In this document: piece by piece, positions 1 to 7,566 of the stretch
How positions within the stretch are numbered: position 1 is the stretch's first letter
Layout: the number at the start of each line of letters is the position of its first letter
DNA from: E44-bin88 sp034419075
GTDB lineage: Bacteria > Chloroflexota > Dehalococcoidia > Dehalococcoidales > BS750m-G39
Direction: 5' to 3'
Length of the DNA: 64,000 nucleotides
Assembly: GCA_034419075.1 (NCBI GenBank)
Contig: DAOULR010000010.1
Coordinates: 1-64,000, forward strand
Translations under genes and position numbers: made by a program
Notes under the pieces: generated by a model
What the model was told of the DNA's origin: nothing
What the model saw: the letters and a program-made list of their open reading frames with translations, nothing else
Databases searched by the model: none

Positions 1-318
1 TCCTGTCATCACCATATCCATGGCTTCCTCCATTGAGGCGAGCACACCTCCGGGATAAACCTCGATGGAGTAGTTATATGCCGCGGCCCTCTCATTAAAA
101 CTCGCCGCCATGTCATCAAGTACTGCCGACTGAGTTGGGGGAAGCGTTGTGGATAGCTTTAAGACAACTGGCTCCGAGGGCGTCGTCGGTTCTGTCGGTG
201 TCGTTGGTGTCGTCGGTGTCGTCGGTGTCGTTGGCTCCTCACCCCCACAAGCGGTAAAAAGACTGGCTGGCACCAGAACGAGTGCCATAACAACGAGCAA
301 GATTAGCATTTTTTTCAT
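1..318 (-). CDS. TRAP transporter substrate-binding lipoprotein (DctP-like), 3' part outside the window
   Basis: Starts at the ATG at 316-318 behind a strong ribosome site (AAGGAGGT, 330-337) and runs off the left edge, so only 106 residues are visible. The N-terminus has Lys-Lys, a hydrophobic core and a lipobox-like Thr-Ala-Cys with Cys24. A low-complexity Thr-Thr-Pro linker follows (about residues 29-45). The mature start (LKLSTTLPP, then VYPGGVLASMEEA) matches the opening of DctP-type periplasmic solute receptors, which usually bind organic acids for a TRAP permease. The permease genes would lie to the left. Family assignment rests on this short stretch only. Confidence 0.7.
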   Translation of the reverse strand, partial: MKKMLILLVVMALVLVPASLFTACGGEEPTTPTTPTTPTTPTEPTTPSEPVVLKLSTTLPPTQSAVLDDMAASFNERAAAYNYSIEVYPGGVLASMEEAMDMVMTG

Positions 319-375
319 GGTTGGTTTTTACCTCCTTAAATTTAATGAAAAGCGTTCTGCCAGAACCGTGCGGGC

Positions 376-404
376 ATTTTAACACTGGCCAATAGTTCCG
401 TCAA
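376..404 (-). promoter_or_regulatory. Sigma-70-type promoter for the TRAP lipoprotein gene
   Basis: On the minus strand TTGACG (399-404) and TAAAAT (376-381) are separated by 17 bases, about 57 bases upstream of the start at 318. Seen directly; activity is inferred. Confidence 0.5.
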
Positions 405-432
405 CGAACTTTAGACCGTGGTCAATAGGCCG

Positions 433-461
433 TTGTAACTTTAAGAACGGCAGCTTATATT
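433..461 (+). promoter_or_regulatory. Sigma-70-type promoter for the reductase/dehydratase pair
   Basis: TTGTAA (433-438), a 17-base spacer and TATATT (456-461) precede the gene at 546, giving a leader of about 78 bases. It lies back to back with the leftward promoter at 376-404. Confidence 0.5.
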
Positions 462-545
462 GTATAAACCCAACCCAAAATCGTGAACAATATTTCGCTG
501 TAACTCTGAAACATAAAAAACATAACCAGAAAGGACGTGAGGTGC

Positions 546-1673
546 ATGGAAGATAAGTTTAAGCAGCTGGTGAGTGCCAGTGACCCGACAAACAGAGCTA
601 AATGGGCAAAGGAGTGGCAAAAACAGGGCAAGAAAGTCATCGGAGTCTTGGATAGCCTGGTGCCCGAAGAGGTTATTTACGCTGCCGGCATGCTACCCTG
701 GCGTATTCAAGGCACCTGGCAAGCGGATGTTTCCCGGGCTATGATGTATCGTCTCCCCCAGGGCCAAGACTACCTTAATCATGTTATGGAGTCGCTCCTT
801 GAGGGCGAACTGGACTTTCTGGACGGTATGGTGTGCAGTAACCGCGATGAGGACTTTTTGCGTTTCTGGGATTACTGGCGGCATCTCAGCAAGAAACGCT
901 TTACCTATCTCGTCGAGGTTCCAGTAATAAACTCAGAATTAACCCGGGGGAGGTTTACCACCAAGATACGTGAGTTCATAGGCGCTATCGAAGAGTTTGG
1001 CAAGGTGAAGATTGATAACAATACGCTACGTCATGCCATAGCCGTCTACGACCAGGGCTATAGCCTGCTCAGGAAGCTATACGAGCTAAGAAAGAAGGAA
1101 GCGCCACCTATATCGGGCAGCGAAGCCCTGGCCATAACCACGGCAGCTATGGTTATGCCCCGCGATGAGTTCAATAAAGAGTTAGAGGCGGTGCTGCCCT
1201 ACCTGGTGCAGCGAAAGGCTGACGTCAGCCACACCCGGCCCCGCGTGCTGCTATCCAGTGACCTGCTTGATAACCCCGCTTATATAGAGCTGGTAGAGAA
1301 AGCGGGCTGCCTGGTGGCTATGGACGACCTGGACAACGGTAGCCGCTATTTCTGGAAGACAACGGACGGCAACAGCCAGGACCCTGCCTATGACCTAGCA
1401 GTACGCTACCTCAAAAATATGTCGCCCCGTATGTTTGACTGGCGTGGACAGACAAAACAGCTGGTGCAATGGGCTAAAGAATTCAACATTGATGGCGTGC
1501 TGGAGTTGCCCGACATGTATGATTACACACGAGCGTTCCGCAAGCCATATTTAGAGCGCTGGCTAAAAGAGGCTGGGGTACCATCGATGAGTTTTGAGCG
1601 GGATTACTACCTAACCAACGTGGGTCAACTAAGAACAAGAGTAGAGGCCTTTTTAGAGATACTAGGTAAGTAG
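546..1673 (+). CDS. 2-hydroxyacyl-CoA dehydratase / benzoyl-CoA reductase type subunit (HgdB/BcrB-like)
   Basis: A 375-residue protein of the HgdB/BcrBC fold family, whose members form the electron-accepting Fe-S subunits of 2-hydroxyacyl-CoA dehydratases and ATP-dependent benzoyl-CoA reductases. Family features include the early EEVIYAAGMLPWRI segment, the VCSNRDEDFLRFWDYW region with a likely cluster Cys, and a C-terminal FERDYYLTNVGQLRTRVEAF end. The ATG at 546 is preferred over an upstream GTG at 537 because AAGGA at 531-535 is spaced correctly for 546. It forms a pair with the gene at 1777. The ATPase activator (HgdC/BcrAD type) normally required is not in this window, so the substrate cannot be named. 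Confidence 0.8.
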   Translation: MEDKFKQLVSASDPTNRAKWAKEWQKQGKKVIGVLDSLVPEEVIYAAGMLPWRIQGTWQADVSRAMMYRLPQGQDYLNHVMESLLEGELDFLDGMVCSNRDEDFLRFWDYWRHLSKKRFTYLVEVPVINSELTRGRFTTKIREFIGAIEEFGKVKIDNNTLRHAIAVYDQGYSLLRKLYELRKKEAPPISGSEALAITTAAMVMPRDEFNKELEAVLPYLVQRKADVSHTRPRVLLSSDLLDNPAYIELVEKAGCLVAMDDLDNGSRYFWKTTDGNSQDPAYDLAVRYLKNMSPRMFDWRGQTKQLVQWAKEFNIDGVLELPDMYDYTRAFRKPYLERWLKEAGVPSMSFERDYYLTNVGQLRTRVEAFLEILGK

Positions 1674-1776
1674 CTCCGCAGGGTGAGATGGTGCTCGTGA
1701 CTCACCTGTGGTCATCTTAATAAGCAGTGGGCTAAGTCTACAATACGAGACAAAAGCAGAGAAGTAGGAGGATATA

Positions 1777-3048
1777 ATGACACTACTGGAAAGACTGATA
1801 GCTAATAATAAAGCGCGTCTTAAGGAGATGGACAAAAACCCTGACCCCAACGAAATGAAGTCTACTCGATTGGCGCTGGAGCTTGAGATTGAAGGATACG
1901 GTGATTTGCTGGAAGCCTTGCAAAAGGGTAAGCCTATCCTGACGCACTTCCCATCTTCGGGTATGGCCAGAGCCATGGGCACCATGCACTGCCTTTACCA
2001 GGATATTCTTCTCTGTACTCCAGACCCGGAGCTAGGTGCGCAACTATACCAGGTGGCCCACGATATGGGGATGCCCGATTATATGTGCGATGTATTCACC
2101 CTGCCCGCGGCGGCGGTTAAGGCCGGGCATCTTCCTCCCCCAACTGTCGCCACATCGGGTACAGGGGGCGCCTGCCGTGTCTGGATGTACCATATGAAGA
2201 CGTTTGCTGAGTACTTCGGTGTGCCCACATTCGACATAGATACTCCCCATGGCTATGACGAAGAGAGTGTAAAATATCTAGCCGGCCAGCTGGGTGAGCT
2301 CGCTAAGTTCGTGGAAAAGCACATCCCGGGCCTCAAATACGATGAGGAAGAGCACGTCAAAATCATAGAAGCCAACCGCGAATGGGTCAACTATTTCCTA
2401 AAGGAGTATGAGCTGAGGAAAAATATTCCTATGCCACTGAGCAACGTGGAAGTCAGTCTCTTGCCGCTTCACTTTGACCCTAACCTTTATGGTAAAAGGG
2501 AAAAGGTGCTGGAGTTCTGGAAACAGCGCGTTGAAGATATCGAGCAGCGTGTGGCCAAGGGAGTGAAAAAGGAGGAGAAGCTGCGGATTCTCTGGTTAGA
2601 TGCCTTACCTTTATACGTGGATACCTTTGCTCTATTGGACCGCCTGGGGGTGTCGTTAACAGGTATATGGTTACCGCCGATGGGGGCGTTTAACGGCTGG
2701 AGGCCCAACTGGGGAGATGAGAAGCAATTTGGGAGGAAGCTCACTCCGCTCGAGGAAGAAGCTAGGTTCATGCTTGGAGAAGACAACTATGAAGGCAGCG
2801 AATGGGCAGATAACGTTGTTAAGATGTGTAAAGATTGGAGCTGTGACGCCGTCATTTACTATCGGCCAGTAGGCTGTTTGCATATCGCCGGCATGGCTCG
2901 GTTGGTCGCTGATACGGTGGAGAAAAAGCTGGGGCTACCAACTCTTATTATCGATGGTAAGCTCTATGACCAAGCGCTTTTACCCCCTGCAGAATTCGAA
3001 TCCAAGCTCACTGATTTTGTGGATATGGTATTAGCTCGCAAAAAGTAA
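1777..3048 (+). CDS. 2-hydroxyacyl-CoA dehydratase / benzoyl-CoA reductase type subunit (second subunit)
   Basis: A 423-residue second member of the HgdB/BcrBC family, expected to heterodimerise with the product of 546-1673. It has the central TSGTGGACRVW stretch and the C-terminal CDAVIYYRPVGC segment, where Cys residues sit at positions used for [4Fe-4S] binding in the family. The start is supported by AGGAGG six bases before the ATG. The two genes are 103 bases apart on the same strand and probably one transcript. Whether it dehydrates a hydroxyacyl-CoA or reduces an aromatic or enoyl-CoA cannot be decided from sequence by eye. Confidence 0.8.
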   Translation: MTLLERLIANNKARLKEMDKNPDPNEMKSTRLALELEIEGYGDLLEALQKGKPILTHFPSSGMARAMGTMHCLYQDILLCTPDPELGAQLYQVAHDMGMPDYMCDVFTLPAAAVKAGHLPPPTVATSGTGGACRVWMYHMKTFAEYFGVPTFDIDTPHGYDEESVKYLAGQLGELAKFVEKHIPGLKYDEEEHVKIIEANREWVNYFLKEYELRKNIPMPLSNVEVSLLPLHFDPNLYGKREKVLEFWKQRVEDIEQRVAKGVKKEEKLRILWLDALPLYVDTFALLDRLGVSLTGIWLPPMGAFNGWRPNWGDEKQFGRKLTPLEEEARFMLGEDNYEGSEWADNVVKMCKDWSCDAVIYYRPVGCLHIAGMARLVADTVEKKLGLPTLIIDGKLYDQALLPPAEFESKLTDFVDMVLARKK

Positions 3049-3150
3049 GAATAAACAGGCCATAGTCTGGCCTTATAATGAGCGGGAATTAACTTGATTA
3101 GGCCGGAACTGAAAATACTGCTCATGAAAATCAATAATTAGGGGGTCAAA

Positions 3151-3453
3151 ATGGTAATCTTGAAAGCTGTATTCACATTGAAAGAACAAATGCAGGACGA
3201 AGAACAAAAGAAATTGCTTGCCCAGCTGGTTGAAGTATACAAAAAGGTTCCTGGGCTGAAACAGAAATATTTCCTTGCCGACCCAAAGACAGGCGAGGCA
3301 GGTGGCATTTACGCATTCGAAAACCAAGAGGCACTAGAGGCATATTTAGAATCGGATGTATGGCGTAATGTTGTTGTGGAAAACGCAAAGGGAGAGCCGA
3401 AGGTTGAGATGTTCATAGCTCTTGCCTCAACAGATGCCGGCGTGCTGATATAA
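3151..3453 (+). CDS. YdhR-like dimeric alpha/beta-barrel protein
   Basis: A 100-residue protein resembling YdhR-family ferredoxin-fold proteins, often annotated as putative mono-oxygenases. The pattern is an N-terminal strand (MVILKAVFTL), a helix, the PGLKQKYFLADPKTGEAGG hairpin, FENQEALEAYLES and a final strand VEMFIAL. Function in an anaerobe is unknown. It follows the dehydratase pair on the same strand and may be co-transcribed. A run GGGGGTC lies just before the ATG as ribosome site. Confidence 0.7.
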   Translation: MVILKAVFTLKEQMQDEEQKKLLAQLVEVYKKVPGLKQKYFLADPKTGEAGGIYAFENQEALEAYLESDVWRNVVVENAKGEPKVEMFIALASTDAGVLI

Positions 3454-3454
3454 T
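3449..3454 (+). promoter_or_regulatory. Possible extended -10 element over the end of the YdhR-like gene
   Basis: TG-A-TATAAT, a perfect extended -10, overlaps the stop codon region of the preceding gene and points into the gap that contains the candidate structured RNA. No good -35 is visible; A/T-rich chance matches are common. Confidence 0.25.
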
Positions 3455-3571
3455 TCCCATTTACGGTGTATGTGTTTCCGAAGAATACTGGTGTCCGGCC
3501 CAGGCTATTTTTAGGGCATGGAACTTTAGAATATGCATCAGCGGTCTCTTTTGACTAGGCTTGGCTATTGA

Positions 3572-3713
3572 AAAATGCTAGGCGGGCACTGCCAGGGGAA
3601 ACTGAGGTACCAGGGGTTCTAAGTTTCTTCCCCGCTGGTTTAAATGATTTGTCTCCCCCTCCCGTGTGGGGCCTCAGCTGTAATCGGGCAAGTGGCATCC
3701 CGCCTAGCATTTT
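3572..3713. ncRNA. Candidate structured RNA in a convergent gap (about 142 nt, strand unclear)
   Basis: The 366-base gap 3454-3819 lies between two convergent genes. It holds nested complementary segments: a perfect 15-bp outer helix (3572-3586 with 3699-3713), then CACT/AGTG (3587-3590, 3691-3694), GCC/GGC (3591-3593, 3687-3689), then CTGAGG/CCTCAG (3602-3607, 3672-3677). Two small hairpins lie inside (a CCAG/CTGG pair near 3611-3638, and a CCCC/GGGG pair near 3655-3671). Short T runs flank both ends, so either strand could be the RNA. It does not match the SRP RNA tip, tmRNA or RNase P patterns I know. A 6S-like rod, a terminator-like element or a mobile palindrome are the alternatives. Confidence 0.4.
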
Positions 3714-3819
3714 ACCTTCTAATCCCCCACTTGAGCTTCAATTTTAGACCTTGCCCAGCAAATTAACACTAAGAAGGGCAGGGGATACAAGCTCCAACGA
3801 ATTTGCTGACTCGGCACTC

Positions 3820-4614
3820 CTAATCACCAATGGTGGCACTGTGGGGTAACTGGGGTAGTCCTCCACCAACATTTATGGTATCACCGCTAACGAATGCCGA
3901 GAGCTCTGATGCCAGGAATAAGGCGGCTCCGGCGATATCCTCCGGCGTACCTATTCTCTGCATGGGCACCTCTTTTCGGGCAATCTCGGCAAAATAGGCA
4001 TCTTTATCGGCGATATCCCTGGTTACGGGCTCCCAGAACGGCGTGCGGATGGGTCCCGGCAGAATAGCGTTCACCGAGATATTGAAAGGGGCCAATTCAA
4101 AGGCTAGGTTATAGGTTAAACCCAAGACACCCGCTTTAGCCGCATGATAATGAACCACGGAAACGGCCGGGTGGACGGCTCCTAAAGAAGAGACGTTTAC
4201 AATCTTGCCGTATTTGTTTTTTTTCATGTGGGGTACCACCGTCTGGCAGCATAAAAACACGCTCTTTAGGTTCAGCTTTAAAGACCTATCCCACTGCTCT
4301 TCACTCACCTCATCAAGAGAGCCCTTAGGGTCGGGTACTCCTCCCGCATTATTGACCAGAATATCAATTTTCCCGAATTGGCTGATGGTCTTGCCCACCA
4401 TATCCTTTACCTGACGGCCGACGGTGACATCACAGGATACAAAGAGCCCCTTCCCACCTTTTTTTGAGACCGCCTCCGCCGTTTTCTTCCCTTCCGTCGC
4501 GTCAACATCGGCGATAACGACCGAGCAACCTTCGGCGGCGAATTTGAGGGCGATACCCCGGCCAATCCCTACGGCACCACCGGTAATAATGGCAACTCTA
4601 TCACTAAGTAACAC
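3820..4614 (-). CDS. Short-chain dehydrogenase/reductase (SDR)
   Basis: A 264-residue classical SDR: NAD(P)-binding glycine motif GGAVGIGRG near residue 12, the NNAGG strand, Ser of VSSLG and the catalytic YHAAK. The GTG at 4612-4614 is the start, six bases after a perfect AAGGAGG. It probably oxidises or reduces a hydroxyacyl-CoA or alcohol in the local catabolic set; the substrate is unknown. It converges on the YdhR-like gene with the structured-RNA gap between. Confidence 0.85.
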   Translation of the reverse strand: MLLSDRVAIITGGAVGIGRGIALKFAAEGCSVVIADVDATEGKKTAEAVSKKGGKGLFVSCDVTVGRQVKDMVGKTISQFGKIDILVNNAGGVPDPKGSLDEVSEEQWDRSLKLNLKSVFLCCQTVVPHMKKNKYGKIVNVSSLGAVHPAVSVVHYHAAKAGVLGLTYNLAFELAPFNISVNAILPGPIRTPFWEPVTRDIADKDAYFAEIARKEVPMQRIGTPEDIAGAALFLASELSAFVSGDTINVGGGLPQLPHSATIGD

Positions 4615-4695
4615 CTGCTGCCTCCTTAGAATATTTTCCCTATCGATTTAGTCAGTTTGTGTGTTATACTATCTCACTGCAAAGGTGTGTAGACA

Positions 4696-4782
4696 ATGTT
4701 AGCGGTTAGCGGGGCTAGTGGTCAAGTGGGGGGCAGGGTTGCCGCCCGCCTGGCCAAGCTGGGACGGAAACAACGACTCTGA
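4696..4782 (+). pseudogene. Remnant of an NmrA-type NAD(P)-binding protein gene (N-terminal 28 codons)
   Basis: A 28-codon frame reads MLAVSGASGQVGGRVAARL, a textbook first beta strand plus GxxGxxG dinucleotide loop of NmrA/atypical SDR proteins, then stops after a few basic residues. AAGGTG lies ahead of the ATG and a TATACT hexamer at 4665-4670. The remainder of the domain is absent before the AOR gene at 4826, so this looks like a deletion scar. A chance frame is possible but the motif is specific. Confidence 0.5.
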
Positions 4783-4825
4783 AAGTTATCGCCATCTCCT
4801 AAAACGTGCCTGAGGAGGAGAAACC

Positions 4826-6670
4826 ATGCCTCACGGTTATATGGGCAAGATACTAAGAGTAGATTTATCCCGGAATGAGCTTAGGGATGAGCCGCTTGAT
4901 GAAAAACTAGCCCGTCAGTTCATCGGTGGTTATGGCATTGGCGCCAGGGTTATCTTCAGTGAGCAGAAGGCTGGCGTCGAACCCCTGGGGTCGGATAATA
5001 TGCTGGGTTTTCTGACCGGCCCGTTTACCGGCACCCAGGCCATTTCGGGTACAAGGTTCACCGTGGTCGGAAAATCGCCCTTAACCGGGTGCTGGGGTGA
5101 TGCCAATTCGGGCGGTTATTTCGGTGCTTACCTGAAATTTGCCGGCTACGATGGGGTGTTCTTCACCGGCATATCAGAAAAACCGGTTTACCTCTTCATT
5201 GATAATGGCCGAGCCGAGCTCAGAGATGCCGCCAATCTCTGGGGTAAGGACAGTTACCAGACTGAAGACATCTTAAAATCTGAGTTGGGCAGTGATGTGG
5301 CCGTAGCCTGCATCGGCCCGTCAGGGGAAAAACTATCCCGAATCGCGGCTATTATCCACGACCACGGCCATGCTGCGGCCCGCTCGGGCTTGGGCGCCGT
5401 TATGGGCTCAAAAAAGCTCAAGGCGGTGGCGGTGAAAGGCAAAATGAAGGTACCGGTGGCTGATGAAAAGAGAACCAAGGAATTAAGAAAAAAGTACATC
5501 GCTGACCTTAGGGGGCCTCTTGACCAGCTGAAGAAGTTCGGCACGACGTTCGTTACTGTTTCCTGCATAGAGAGCGGGGACTCGCCGGTAAAAAACTGGG
5601 GAGGGGTAGCCGTAGTTGATTTTCCCGAGGCTAAAACCATCGGAGCCGACGCGGTGAGAGCCCACTGGTTGAAGAGGGCTAGCTGCTATCTATGTCCTGT
5701 TGGCTGTGAAGCCATTATGAAAGAAGGGACGGGCGAATATAAATATCAGGCAGGCTGTCATCGACCTGAGTATGAGACATCGGCTATGTTTGGCAGCGAT
5801 TGCCTCAACAAAAATGTTGAATCAATAATTAAAGTAAACGACATCTGTAACCGCTACGGGATTGATACCATCTCCGCTGGAGCCATCATTGCCTTCGCCC
5901 TGGAATGCTATGATAAAGGGCTCATCAACAAAAAGGACACCGATGGTATCGAGATGACCTGGGGAAACCATAAGGCTATAGTGGCTATGACGGAAAAGTT
6001 GGCCAAGAGGGAAGGCTTCGGGGACATATTAGCCGATGGAGTTAAGATAGCCGCCGAGAAAATTGGCCGGGGTGCCGATAAATATGCCATACACGTTCGG
6101 GGACAGGAGGTTCCCGCCCACAACCCCATCGCCGGTTTTGCTTTAGCCACTACCTATATCACCAATGCCACCCCCGCCCGCCACACTCAAGGCTCTGAGG
6201 AACATCATATTGATGGCTTGTTGCCCAAATTCGACAAGCAGTCATTCAGCGGCCGCGCCCAGGTATACAGAAGGGGCAGCAACTTCCAGCACTTCCTGAT
6301 GTCTGTCGGGTTCTGTCTATTCGTGCACGGCGCCTTACCCCATGTTGACGCTGTCATCGAGTTTATGAGGGCCGTTACCGGTTGGGACGTAACCATAGAC
6401 GAACTGGTATTAACCGGGGAGAGAATCGGCAATCTCCGTCAGGCCTTTAACATTCGCGAAGGGATTAGCCCCCTGCCGTACCAGATATCAGGCAGACTAC
6501 TAGGCAAGCCGCCGCTAGAAGCGGGCCCCCTGGCTGGAGTTACCGTTGATGAAGATACTATGGTCAGGGAATACCTTGAGGCCATGGACTGGGACCAGAA
6601 AACGGCCCGACCCAGCAATAAGAAATTAAAAGAACTTGGGCTAGAAGACGTTGCTCGAGAACTCCCATAG
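4826..6670 (+). CDS. Aldehyde:ferredoxin oxidoreductase family tungstoenzyme (copy 1)
   Basis: A 614-residue AOR, close to the usual family length. The N-terminal domain (about 1-205) carries the pterin-binding signatures FIGGYGIGARV and GYDGVFFTG. The [4Fe-4S] cysteines are visible as C287-x2-C290-x3-C294 with the fourth at Cys497, near the positions known from Pyrococcus AOR. Such enzymes oxidise aldehydes to acids with ferredoxin or, in the BamB branch, work on CoA esters. GAGGAG lies eight bases before the ATG. It heads a rightward run with the SDR and MmgE/PrpD genes. Substrate unknown; unlike copies 2 and 3 it has no MoaD neighbour. Confidence 0.9.
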   Translation: MPHGYMGKILRVDLSRNELRDEPLDEKLARQFIGGYGIGARVIFSEQKAGVEPLGSDNMLGFLTGPFTGTQAISGTRFTVVGKSPLTGCWGDANSGGYFGAYLKFAGYDGVFFTGISEKPVYLFIDNGRAELRDAANLWGKDSYQTEDILKSELGSDVAVACIGPSGEKLSRIAAIIHDHGHAAARSGLGAVMGSKKLKAVAVKGKMKVPVADEKRTKELRKKYIADLRGPLDQLKKFGTTFVTVSCIESGDSPVKNWGGVAVVDFPEAKTIGADAVRAHWLKRASCYLCPVGCEAIMKEGTGEYKYQAGCHRPEYETSAMFGSDCLNKNVESIIKVNDICNRYGIDTISAGAIIAFALECYDKGLINKKDTDGIEMTWGNHKAIVAMTEKLAKREGFGDILADGVKIAAEKIGRGADKYAIHVRGQEVPAHNPIAGFALATTYITNATPARHTQGSEEHHIDGLLPKFDKQSFSGRAQVYRRGSNFQHFLMSVGFCLFVHGALPHVDAVIEFMRAVTGWDVTIDELVLTGERIGNLRQAFNIREGISPLPYQISGRLLGKPPLEAGPLAGVTVDEDTMVREYLEAMDWDQKTARPSNKKLKELGLEDVARELP

Positions 6671-6706
6671 TCAACTCAAGCCTATCTAAAGGAGGTAATA
6701 TCATTA

Positions 6707-7543
6707 ATGAGTAGCCTTGAGGGTAAGGTCGCCATAGTCACCGGAGCCGCCAGTAAGAGAGGTATGGGACATGCCATCGCCCTGCGACTGGCCGGGGAGG
6801 GGGCTAACGTGGTCGTTACCGACAAATATGCGGCACCGCAGAGCCTTTTCCCGGGTGATGAGGGGTGGGGTGGTCTGGAGGCCGAGGTTGCCGAGATAGA
6901 AGCCCTGGGCAGGAAAGCCATGGCACTGGTGTTAGACATAAGCAGTAGCAAAGATGTTGATTCAATGGTAAATAAAACCCTGAAGAATTTCGGCAGGATT
7001 GATATCCTGGTGCATTGTGCCGCCATTCGCGGCCCGGTGGGAAAACCAGCCATCGAACTTTCTGAGGAAGACTGGCGGGCTATTCTGGACGTCAATACCA
7101 CCGGCTCTTTCCTAATTTCCAAAGCAGTGGCCAAGAGCATGATTGCCCGGGGCGAGGGCGGCCGGATTGTGCTTATAGCCTCAATGGCGGGGACGCACGG
7201 CGTCGCCGGCAGCGTCGCTTACAGTGTCTCTAAATATGGGGTCATCGGACTGGTGAAGACCCTGGCTCTGGAGCTGGGGCCGCATAAGATAAACATTAAT
7301 GCCATTAATCCCGGCGCCGTCATCACTAACCTCAGGGACGAGGCCTTCTCCAAAATGGCCAAGGAGCAGGGCATCAGCTGGGATGAGGCCAGGGAGAAGG
7401 ACTACCAGAAGATTGGCTCCCTTATACCGCTGGGGCGGCTCGGTAACGTTGACGAGGTCGCTGACCTGGCCTATTTCCTGGTTTCTGATATGTCCACCTA
7501 CATTACCGGAGAGGCCATCGGCATCAGTGGCGGTCTCATCTAA
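6707..7543 (+). CDS. Short-chain dehydrogenase/reductase (SDR)
   Basis: A 278-residue SDR with GAASKRGMGHAIA as nucleotide-binding loop, catalytic Ser in IASMAG and YSVSK as active-site Tyr/Lys. There is an insertion after beta 2 (about residues 38-55, containing APQSLFPGDEGWGG), as in some family members related to hydroxyacyl-CoA dehydrogenases. GGAGGT precedes the ATG by about 11 bases. It lies 36 bases after AOR copy 1 and 23 bases before the MmgE/PrpD gene, suggesting one transcript. Confidence 0.85.
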   Translation: MSSLEGKVAIVTGAASKRGMGHAIALRLAGEGANVVVTDKYAAPQSLFPGDEGWGGLEAEVAEIEALGRKAMALVLDISSSKDVDSMVNKTLKNFGRIDILVHCAAIRGPVGKPAIELSEEDWRAILDVNTTGSFLISKAVAKSMIARGEGGRIVLIASMAGTHGVAGSVAYSVSKYGVIGLVKTLALELGPHKININAINPGAVITNLRDEAFSKMAKEQGISWDEAREKDYQKIGSLIPLGRLGNVDEVADLAYFLVSDMSTYITGEAIGISGGLI

Positions 7544-7566
7544 ATGCCTCTATCAAGGGCGGTTAT

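Noticed and set aside
149..382. Open frame with Val-Gly repeats on the plus strand
   Set aside because: It is the antisense of the Thr-Pro linker of the lipoprotein gene at 1-318, which has signal peptide and ribosome site.
1772..1779. TATAATG before the second dehydratase-type gene as a promoter
   Set aside because: It is part of the AGGAGG-spacer-ATG translation start; no -35 and an operon context.
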